Part shown: in pieces, positions 1 through 4,812 of the stretch
Position numbering within the stretch: the stretch's first letter is position 1
Layout: the number at the start of each line of letters is the position of its first letter
NCBI GenBank assembly: GCA_005788205.1
Contig: SXYT01000038.1
Coordinates: 1 to 6,237, forward strand
DNA: 6,237 nt
Source of the DNA: Actinomycetota bacterium
Lineage (GTDB): Bacteria; Actinomycetota; Acidimicrobiia; Acidimicrobiales; Ilumatobacteraceae
Direction: 5' to 3'
Program-made: the position numbers and the translations under genes
The notes under the pieces: generated by a model
Seen by the model: the letters and a program-made list of their open reading frames with translations, nothing else
The model's database searches: none
Told to the model about the DNA's origin: nothing

Positions 1-437
1 CCACCCATGGCGGACCGCACGAGCGACAGTGCGCTCGCCACGGCCGTGTCGTCGGGGAGATTGAAGAGCGTGTTGTACCCGCAGAAGACCAGGTCGAAGA
101 TGCCTGCGGGGACCGAGACCGAGAAGTCGCCGGTGAGGAGGTGGGCCCGCACGAGCGAGGGCACCGACGCCGCCCGCTCGATCATCGCGGCACTCGCGTC
201 CACGCCGGTCAGTTCGTCGGCCACGCCGCCGCGCGCACCGACCAGCCTGTCGAGGAGGCGGCCTGTCCCCACCCCGAGCTCCAGCACGCGTGCCGGGCGG
301 TCGGGCATGTGGCGCAGAAGCGCGTCGACAAAGTCGTGGTCCCCGAGCGCCCCGTACCACTCGTCGTAGACGTCGGCGAACGCATCCCCGTAGGTGGAGG
401 CGGTGTAGCCGGGTATCCCGAACGGGTTGTCACTCAC
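1..437 (-). CDS. Class I SAM-dependent methyltransferase, N-terminal part (runs off left edge)
   Basis: The first 145 residues are visible; the rest lies beyond position 1. It is a Rossmann-fold methyltransferase that transfers a methyl group from S-adenosylmethionine to an unknown substrate, probably in the cytosol. Seen in the sequence: glycine-rich SAM-binding motif I (VLELGVGTGR, residues 51-60), the acidic residue ending strand beta-2 (D80 in GVDAS), GDF at 103-105, and the strand-4 motif FDLVFCGYNTLFNL at 114-127. No transmembrane segment is visible. The GTG start at 437-435 is the first possible start after an upstream in-frame TGA, and a weak Shine-Dalgarno GGTGG (451-447) lies 9 nt before it. 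The gene is divergent from iscS across 54 bp. The motifs fix the fold but not the substrate, so a small molecule, tRNA or protein are all possible. Confidence 0.86.
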   Translation of the reverse strand, partial: MSDNPFGIPGYTASTYGDAFADVYDEWYGALGDHDFVDALLRHMPDRPARVLELGVGTGRLLDRLVGARGGVADELTGVDASAAMIERAASVPSLVRAHLLTGDFSVSVPAGIFDLVFCGYNTLFNLPDDTAVASALSLVRSAMG

Positions 438-478
438 ACGGCAATTCCACCACGGTCACCCCCCGCACGGAGCATCGG

Positions 479-491
479 TAGCGTTGGGCTC
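479..491 (+). promoter_or_regulatory. Leaderless-type promoter of iscS-mnmA (-10 TAGCGT)
   Basis: A TANNNT-type actinobacterial -10 element, TAGCGT (479-484), ends 7 nt before the ATG at 492, so transcription would start at or next to the start codon. No Shine-Dalgarno sequence precedes the ATG, which fits leaderless translation. The surrounding block CGGTAGCGTTGGG closely matches the block before ligA (CGGTAAGATTGGG). I see no good -35 hexamer here. The promoter role is inferred from motif and position. Confidence 0.6.
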
Positions 492-1646
492 ATGACCGCC
501 GGCGCACCCACCAGGAAGCACGTCTACCTGGACCATGCGGCCTCGACGCCGATGCACCCGGAGGCGGCAGAGGCGATGCAGCACTACATGGCCGCAGAGT
601 TCGCCAACCCCTCGGGTGCCCACGGGCCCGCCAGGTCCGCCCGGCGGGTCATCGACGAGTCGCGGGACGTCGTTGCAGAGATCATCGGGTGTGCACCCGG
701 TGAGGTCGTGTTCACGAGCGGCGGCACGGAGGGTGCGAACGCCGCCGTCCTGGGTGCGGTGCGCAGGGGAGGTGGCCGTGCGGTGTGTCCCGCCGCCGAG
801 CACCATGCCGTGCTGCACTGCGTCGAGCACACCGGGGGTTCGGTCGTGCCCGTCACTGCCGACGGCACGGTCGACATCGCGGCGCTCTCCGCGGAACTGC
901 GCCGCGGCGGCACGGGCGTGGTGTCCGTGATGGCGGTGAACAACGAGGTCGGGTCCGTGAACGACATGGCCGCGGTGGCGGCGACGGTGCGTCGGGACGC
1001 ACCCGGAGCGGTGCTGCACTCTGATGCCGTGCAGGCTGCGTGCTGGATCGACCTCCGCGGGCTGTGGCCCCACCTCGACGTCCTCACCCTGTCGGCCCAC
1101 AAGTTCGGCGGCCCGAAAGGGGCGGGCGTGATGGTGATCCGCGACGGCACGCCGCTCGAGCCGTTGATTCTCGGCGGCGGCCAGGAGCGCGACAGGCGCA
1201 GCGGCACGCTGAACGTCGCCGGCATCGCGGGGACCACGGTCGCTCTCGCGGTCACGAACTCGCGCCGTGCCGACGAGCATGCCCGCCTCGGCGCGCTCCG
1301 CACACGGCTCATCGAGCAGATCACCTCGGGTGTCGAGTGCGCCTCGCAGACGGTGCCCGGCGACAGTTCGGTGCCCGGGGTCGCGCATGTCTGCTTCGAG
1401 GGGCTGGAGAGCGAGTCGCTCCTGTTCCTCCTCGACGAGCAGGGCATCAGCGTCTCTGCGGCGTCCGCGTGCGCGAGCGGGGCGATGGAATCGTCCCACG
1501 TGCTTGCCGCCATGGGTGTGCCCGCATCACGCATGATGGGCTCCGTGCGTTTCAGCCTCGGCCACACCACGACCCGCGAGGACGTCGATCTCGCCGCCGT
1601 TGCCGCGGTGGAGTCGGCGCGCAGGCTGCTGGGGGCGCGCAAGTGA
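492..1646 (+). CDS. iscS: Cysteine desulfurase, IscS/NifS family
   Basis: A PLP-dependent cytosolic enzyme (384 aa, normal for the family) that converts L-cysteine to L-alanine and holds the released sulfur as a persulfide for thio-cofactors, Fe-S clusters or tRNA thiolation. Visible motifs: N-terminal YLDHAAST (12-19), SGGTEGAN (76-83), EHHAVL with cofactor-stacking H104, D178 and Q181 in HSDAVQ, the Schiff-base lysine K204 in LSAHKFGGPKG, RSGTLN (236-241), and the catalytic persulfide C327 in SACASG, followed by SSHVL. The ATG at 492 was chosen because the family begins just before the YLDHAAST strand; a longer in-frame extension to about 141 would overlap the opposite-strand methyltransferase and shows no homology. 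Its stop overlaps the mnmA start, so MnmA is the likely main sulfur recipient. The symbol iscS is used in the broad sense; nifS or a dedicated YrvO-like role is equally compatible. Confidence 0.95.
   Translation: MTAGAPTRKHVYLDHAASTPMHPEAAEAMQHYMAAEFANPSGAHGPARSARRVIDESRDVVAEIIGCAPGEVVFTSGGTEGANAAVLGAVRRGGGRAVCPAAEHHAVLHCVEHTGGSVVPVTADGTVDIAALSAELRRGGTGVVSVMAVNNEVGSVNDMAAVAATVRRDAPGAVLHSDAVQAACWIDLRGLWPHLDVLTLSAHKFGGPKGAGVMVIRDGTPLEPLILGGGQERDRRSGTLNVAGIAGTTVALAVTNSRRADEHARLGALRTRLIEQITSGVECASQTVPGDSSVPGVAHVCFEGLESESLLFLLDEQGISVSAASACASGAMESSHVLAAMGVPASRMMGSVRFSLGHTTTREDVDLAAVAAVESARRLLGARK
1643..1646 (+). promoter_or_regulatory. GTGA stop/start overlap coupling iscS and mnmA
   Basis: The TGA stop of iscS (1644-1646) is interleaved with the GTG start of mnmA (1643-1645). 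Such 4-nt overlaps are a standard sign of one transcript and translational reinitiation. The only ribosome-binding candidate is GGGGG at 1631-1635. Confidence 0.85.
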
Positions 1647-2704
1647 GGGTCCTCCTCGCGATGTCGGGCGGTGTCGACTCGTCCGCGGCCGCCGTGGTGC
1701 TGCGCGACGCCGGCCATGACGTGGTGGGCGTGACGATGCGTCTGTGGGGCGGCGAGAGCGACACGGGGTGCTGCTCGGTGTCGGATGTCGACGATGCCCG
1801 GAGGGTCGCCCAGCAGGCGGGCATCGACCACCTCGTGTTCAATTTCTCGGCCGACTTCGAGGAACGGGTCGTCACCCCCTATGTGGACGCGCACGTCGTC
1901 GGCGTCACCCCGAACCCCTGCATCGAGTGCAACCGTCACCTGAAGTTCGACCGTTTGATCCGCCGTGGCCGCGAACTCGGCTTCGATGCGGTCGCCACCG
2001 GTCACCACGCACGTATCGAGGACCGCGCCGGCCTTCCCCGTGTCGTCCGCGGGGCGGACACCGCGAAGGACCAGAGCTACGTGGTGCACATGCTGTCGGG
2101 GGAGGACCTCGGCTACGTGCTCTTCCCCGTGGGCGGAATGCAGAAGAGCGAGGTGCGCGCACTGGCTGCGCGCTCGGGCCTGCGAACCGCGTCGAAGCCG
2201 GACAGCCAGGACGTGTGTTTCATCGGGTCCACTGTCGGCCGCGGGGGTTTTCTCTCCTCGCGGATGGGCTTCCACCCTGGCGTCGTCGTGGACACCGAGG
2301 GCGCTGAGATCGGCGGCGTGGAGGCTGTCGAGCTGGTCACGCTCGGCCAGCGTCGAGGGCTCGGTCTCGGCGGCGGTGACAAGAGGTACGTGGTCGACGT
2401 GAGCATCAGCGAACGCAGGGTGACGGTCGGGGGCGAGGACGACCTCCTCTCGCCCGGGCTCACCGTGGGGACGCTCGCGTGGCCCCACGCCGCAGATGCC
2501 CGCACGCTCGACGGCGCGGACGTTCTCGTGCAGGGGAGTGCGCACGGTGCCCGTCACGGCGCGCGCCTCGACACTGACGGCACCGTTGCACGTCTCTCGT
2601 GGGCACGTCCGCAACGCAGGATCTCCCCCGGCCAGACGGTGGTGTTCTATGACCCGACGGACTCGTACGTGCTCGGGGGCGGTGTCGTCACTGACCCCGG
2701 CTGA
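1643..2704 (+). CDS. mnmA: tRNA-uridine 2-sulfurtransferase MnmA (TrmU)
   Basis: A cytosolic enzyme (353 aa) that activates U34 of Lys, Glu and Gln tRNAs with ATP and replaces the 2-oxygen by sulfur. Order of motifs: N-terminal PP-loop SGGVDSS (8-14), GCCS..DVDDAR (42-53), the TPNPCIECN box (89-97) with C96 aligned to the catalytic E. coli Cys102, ATGHHAR (118-124), KDQSY (142-146), SKPDSQDVCFI (184-194) with the second catalytic Cys at C192, and TLGQRRGLGLGG (233-244) leading into the C-terminal beta-barrel domain that ends near residue 336. C93 stands where E. coli has Asp99, giving a CxxC plus a distant Cys. The histidine of the usual GxHxG segment before GQR is missing (VEAVELV here). The GTG start overlaps the iscS TGA in GTGA; a G-run at 1631-1635 lies 7 nt upstream. 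The 3' end overlaps the convergent membrane-protein gene. Confidence 0.96.
   Translation: MRVLLAMSGGVDSSAAAVVLRDAGHDVVGVTMRLWGGESDTGCCSVSDVDDARRVAQQAGIDHLVFNFSADFEERVVTPYVDAHVVGVTPNPCIECNRHLKFDRLIRRGRELGFDAVATGHHARIEDRAGLPRVVRGADTAKDQSYVVHMLSGEDLGYVLFPVGGMQKSEVRALAARSGLRTASKPDSQDVCFIGSTVGRGGFLSSRMGFHPGVVVDTEGAEIGGVEAVELVTLGQRRGLGLGGGDKRYVVDVSISERRVTVGGEDDLLSPGLTVGTLAWPHAADARTLDGADVLVQGSAHGARHGARLDTDGTVARLSWARPQRRISPGQTVVFYDPTDSYVLGGGVVTDPG
2516..2551 (+). repeat. Arm 1 of an imperfect 36-bp inverted match (partner 3204-3239)
   Basis: This piece of mnmA encodes ADVLVQGSAHGA (MnmA residues 292-303). The minus-strand membrane-protein gene encodes ADVLVQGSAYGA (its residues 106-117) at 3239-3204. 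Aligned by eye, the two DNA segments agree at 30 of 36 bases, in opposite orientation and about 650 bp apart. It may be a chance convergence or a small conversion event. Confidence 0.5.
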
Positions 2705-3554
2705 ACGCCGCCGAGACGGCTGACACAGCGGCCGCGGCACGCAGCGGTGCGACGGAGAACGAGACGACGTGGAGGGCCCCTGTGGTGCCGAGCGAGCGCA
2801 TCGTGATCGGGGCGAGGACGATCTTGTCCGGTTCCGTCATCTCGATTCTCATGCGCCGGCCGGGCACGGCACCAGTGAGGTCAGCTTCGTCGCCGCCACC
2901 TGCCATGAGAGTCACCGGACCGAGGTTGTTGCGGCGCACCATCATCGTCTCGCCGAGGACGAGATGGTCATGAACCACCAGACCGGCCGGCACGACCACC
3001 AGCCACCTGCGCGAGAGCCGGTGGAGGCGGACCGGCACCCGCCAGCAGAGGATGATGCCGACGGCCGAGACGGGGATTCCGGCGGTGAGGTTGCCGCTGG
3101 CGATCAGCAAAGACCCGCCCACGGTCGAGGCGGCAAGACCGGACCACACGACGACGGCGGGCGCAAGGTAGGGCACCGGCGTGCGGAGCGCGAACCTTGT
3201 CTCGGCACCGTAGGCACTTCCCTGCACCAGGACGTCGGCGATGTGCGCCGAGAGGAGAACGACCACCGCGAACACCCCGAGGCCCGCCCAGACCGGGTCC
3301 GCGGCCGCGAACCCGGCGGCGGCGAGAGCGGGCACGATGATGCGCACGGCGGTCAACGAGAGGGCAGCGGGCACGAACAGGGCAACCATGACCGACAGCC
3401 ACGCCACCCATCCCCACGCGAGGAGCACGGCCGAGACCGCGGTGGAACGGCCGTCGGCGAGGTCTGCCCAGGGTGCCACGATGCCGATCAGGACCCACGT
3501 CGCACGGGCAGCCCACATGAGCCCCATCGACGCCCCGTTGGCGGACCTTGACAT
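2688..3554 (-). CDS. Multi-pass membrane protein of unknown function with a cytosol-type C-terminal domain
   Basis: 288 aa; I do not recognise a named family. About six hydrophobic stretches are visible, near residues 14-31, 39-61, 64-82, 88-106, 129-151 and 156-174. A basic segment (RVPVRLHRLSRR, 172-183) follows, then a soluble, beta-rich-looking region of about 90 residues (184-270) that contains RRNN (207-210) and a GGGDE turn. A membrane anchor with a small PH-like or SHOCT-type beta domain is possible but unproven. The loop between segments 4 and 5 carries ADVLVQGSAYGA. This frame is preferred over the opposite-strand frame because it has coherent hydrophobic segments and G/C-rich third positions. 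The ATG at 3554-3552 is the first start; M10 and M13 are alternatives, and no strong Shine-Dalgarno decides between them. Its last 17 nt overlap the mnmA 3' end tail to tail, and it is divergent from the MetE-like gene. Confidence 0.8.
   Translation of the reverse strand: MSRSANGASMGLMWAARATWVLIGIVAPWADLADGRSTAVSAVLLAWGWVAWLSVMVALFVPAALSLTAVRIIVPALAAAGFAAADPVWAGLGVFAVVVLLSAHIADVLVQGSAYGAETRFALRTPVPYLAPAVVVWSGLAASTVGGSLLIASGNLTAGIPVSAVGIILCWRVPVRLHRLSRRWLVVVPAGLVVHDHLVLGETMMVRRNNLGPVTLMAGGGDEADLTGAVPGRRMRIEMTEPDKIVLAPITMRSLGTTGALHVVSFSVAPLRAAAAVSAVSAAFSRGQ
3204..3239 (-). repeat. Arm 2 of an imperfect 36-bp inverted match (partner 2516-2551)
   Basis: This is the segment of the membrane-protein gene that encodes ADVLVQGSAYGA, matching the MnmA segment at 11 of 12 residues and 30 of 36 bases on the opposite strand. 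Both copies use the serine codon AGT and end in GGT GCC. I see no second copy elsewhere in the window. Confidence 0.5.
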
Positions 3555-3564
3555 CCCACAAGCC

Positions 3565-3599
3565 TGCCGTGATGTGCCTCCCGCTGCACCATCACGGCA
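3565..3599. repeat. Perfect 10-bp inverted repeat / strong hairpin
   Basis: Arms TGCCGTGATG (3565-3574) and CATCACGGCA (3590-3599) are exact reverse complements around a 15-nt spacer. Folded as RNA it can form a longer stem: TGCCGTGAT pairs with ATCACGGCA, then GTGC (3574-3577) pairs with GCAC (3586-3589), with one bulged C (3590) and an 8-nt loop. No T-run follows on either side, so it is not a classical terminator, and its divergent position argues against one. It could be the operator of a dimeric regulator, or a leader hairpin of the membrane-protein mRNA, whose start codon is 10 bp away; on that strand the loop holds GGGAG. Confidence 0.75.
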
Positions 3600-3632
3600 C
3601 GGACACCCGTTTCAACGGTCTCTGCGGTCCGT
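3599..3632. repeat. Second stem-loop, ACGGAC/GTCCGT with inner CCGT/ACGG
   Basis: ACGGAC (3599-3604) is the exact reverse complement of GTCCGT (3627-3632). Inside it CCGT (3607-3610) can pair with ACGG (3615-3618) across a TTCA loop. It directly abuts the stronger palindrome. The arms are short, so chance in GC-rich DNA is possible. Confidence 0.4.
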
Positions 3633-3663
3633 CCCCGCCTCGTCCACGGTGACCGGGTGCTGC

Positions 3664-3669
3664 TATCCA
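3664..3669 (+). promoter_or_regulatory. Candidate -10 (TATCCA) for the MetE-like gene
   Basis: TATCCA starts with the only TA dinucleotide in the intergenic region and would give a leader of about 50 nt before the ATG at 3729. It lacks the final T of TANNNT and has no convincing -35, so this is a weak call. If correct, the palindrome at 3565-3599 would lie upstream of the promoter as DNA and not in the leader RNA. Confidence 0.3.
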
Positions 3670-3714
3670 ATGAGGAAGCCGCACGGAGCGGCAACAAGGG
3701 CACGAACGAGTCCC

Positions 3715-3721
3715 GGGAAGG
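3715..3721 (+). promoter_or_regulatory. Shine-Dalgarno GGGAAGG fixing the MetE-like start
   Basis: GGGAAGG lies 7 nt before the ATG at 3729 and 4 nt before the adjacent in-frame GTG at 3726. The spacing favours ATG 3729 over the upstream in-frame start at 3657, whose extra 24 residues show no family resemblance. Confidence 0.7.
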
Positions 3722-3728
3722 CACCGTG

Positions 3729-4766
3729 ATGACGAGACACACGCAGCGTGCCCCCGGTGCGTCCTTCGGCGTGGGCAGCCTCCCGCACCGCGAGACCGCC
3801 GATGCTGTCGACTTCGCGTGGCGCTCCACCGACATCGTGACCATCCCGTCACTCCCGCGCAGGTCCCCGGCAGAACTGATGGTCCCGCAGGCACTCGCCG
3901 GCATCGAGGGGATCACCTCCGGCCAGTACGGCGGAATCGCTGTCGACCTGGACGCACTCGACCTCGCGGGCGAGGTCGTCACCGACCTCGCGAGTGACAG
4001 TTACGCGGGCTTCGCCGCGTTCCTCGACAGTGCGCGCGAGAGGGCCGAACTTCCGCCGCTCGTGAAATGGCAGTTCGTCGGGCCGCTGACGCTGGCGTTC
4101 GCCCTTGTCCGCTCGGGGCTCGCCGTGGAAGTGGCAGCGCCACTGGCCCAGCAGGCCGTGCGGTGCCATGTGCGCGCGCTGCAGGACGAGGTCGCCCGCG
4201 CGATGCCCGGCACCACCCAGATCGTCGTCTTCGACGAGCCGTTGCTGCACGACGCCCTCGTGCCTGATTTCCCCGTGTCCCCTGACGAGGTGCTCGATTT
4301 CGTGTCCGGTGCGCTAGCGGCGGTGGACACCTCGAACGTGTCCGGCGTCCACAGTTGCGCCGAGACGGACTGGCACGCCCTCCTCTCCATCGGGGCGCAC
4401 ATTATTTCCGTCCCGGTGCCGTCGGCTTCCGACGGGGAGCAGATGGCCGCCCTCGCTGCCGCGACCCCGCGCATCGTCGAGCACCTGGAGATGGGCGGGC
4501 ACATCGCATGGGGTGCAATCCGCACCGACGGACCGATCGCTGCGACAGCGGACCGCTCGTGGAAGAACCTCGCCGCGGTGATGTGCGCACTCGTCAAGCA
4601 GGGTGTCGACCCCCTGCTCGTGCGGCGCAACTGCTTCGTCACTCCGGCGAACGGTCTCGATGCGCACAGCGTCTCTGTCGCCGAGCGGGTGTTCTCGCAC
4701 ACCCGTGATCTGGCGTCACGAATCGCCGACCAGGCGACTGCCTCGTTGCTCACGCTGGGGTCCTAG
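3729..4766 (+). CDS. Cobalamin-independent methionine synthase-like protein (MetE C-terminal domain family)
   Basis: 345 aa, the size of the single-barrel MetE-like proteins of actinobacteria such as M. tuberculosis Rv3015c, which is also next to ligA. True MetE moves a methyl group from methyl-tetrahydrofolate to homocysteine with a zinc ion. Visible: N-terminal GVGSLPHR (14-21), WQFVGPLTLA (114-123), FDEPLL (168-173, the DEP motif of the homocysteine side), and VHSC (207-210) with H208 and C210 at the HxC zinc-ligand positions. The remaining ligands look lost: the Glu of MetE aligns with P229 in SVPVP, and the C-terminal Cys (CGL) aligns with N308 in TPANGL, although C302 lies close by. Cytosolic, no signal peptide. 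Its leader is unusually rich in pairing segments. The fold is confident; activity as a methionine synthase is doubtful, so no symbol is given. Confidence 0.85.
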   Translation: MTRHTQRAPGASFGVGSLPHRETADAVDFAWRSTDIVTIPSLPRRSPAELMVPQALAGIEGITSGQYGGIAVDLDALDLAGEVVTDLASDSYAGFAAFLDSARERAELPPLVKWQFVGPLTLAFALVRSGLAVEVAAPLAQQAVRCHVRALQDEVARAMPGTTQIVVFDEPLLHDALVPDFPVSPDEVLDFVSGALAAVDTSNVSGVHSCAETDWHALLSIGAHIISVPVPSASDGEQMAALAAATPRIVEHLEMGGHIAWGAIRTDGPIAATADRSWKNLAAVMCALVKQGVDPLLVRRNCFVTPANGLDAHSVSVAERVFSHTRDLASRIADQATASLLTLGS

Positions 4767-4812
4767 GCCTCGCCCCGGCGACACGGTTTCACCCCGTCGG
4801 TAAGATTGGGTG
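4767..4812 (+). other. 46-bp gap between the MetE-like gene and ligA
   Basis: It contains the ligA promoter elements. A partial stem, CGACACGG (4779-4786) with CCGTCG (4794-4799), would need a 2-nt bulge, overlaps the promoter and has no T-run, so I do not call a terminator. The MetE-like transcript may read through into ligA. Confidence 0.5.
4778..4806 (+). promoter_or_regulatory. Leaderless-type promoter of ligA
   Basis: The -10 element TAAGAT (4801-4806) fits TANNNT and ends 6 nt before the ligA ATG (4813). GCGACA (4778-4783), matching the GACA half of TTGACA, lies exactly 17 bp upstream. No Shine-Dalgarno precedes the ATG, so the mRNA is probably leaderless. Promoter activity is inferred. 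Confidence 0.68.

Larger units (their letters stand above)
3555..3728. other. Divergent intergenic region with several inverted repeats
   Basis: These 174 bp separate the minus-strand membrane protein from the plus-strand MetE-like gene and hold no convincing gene. They contain a strong palindrome (3565-3599), a second stem (3599-3632), a 5-bp stem GCCGC/GCGGC (3678-3682 with 3688-3692), and segments complementary to the MetE-like start (CACGGTG at 3645-3651 with CACCGTG at 3722-3728). TA-containing promoter cores are rare: the only TA step is in TATCCA at 3664-3669. It must carry the promoters of both flanking genes, but neither can be placed with confidence. Confidence 0.7.

Noticed and set aside
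141..491. A 117-residue N-terminal extension of IscS
   Set aside because: It lies over the opposite-strand methyltransferase coding region and has no family resemblance; the promoter and the conserved N-terminus support ATG 492.
1040..1642. A long upstream in-frame extension of MnmA inside iscS
   Set aside because: MnmA proteins begin a few residues before SGGVDSS, which fits GTG 1643.
2699..2731. Direct repeat CGGCTGA near the end of mnmA as a functional repeat
   Set aside because: Only seven bases long, and explained by the repeated Ser-Ala codons at the end of the membrane-protein gene.
584..2740. A 718-codon open frame on the minus strand across iscS and mnmA
   Set aside because: It is a mirror of the strong GC-rich codon bias of the two real genes. 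The product is rich in Arg, His and Ala, shows no domain, and the opposite strand has unmistakable enzyme motifs.
2769..3551. A 260-codon open frame on the plus strand opposite the membrane-protein gene
   Set aside because: Its product is low-complexity Gly/Arg/His/Glu without motifs, while the minus strand reads coherent hydrophobic segments.
3599..3728. A known riboswitch (SAM, SAH or cobalamin) before the MetE-like gene
   Set aside because: I compared the leader by eye with the conserved cores I remember and found no match. An Rfam/Infernal search would settle it.
4779..4799. A terminator between the MetE-like gene and ligA
   Set aside because: The stem needs a 2-nt bulge, has no T-run and overlaps the ligA promoter.
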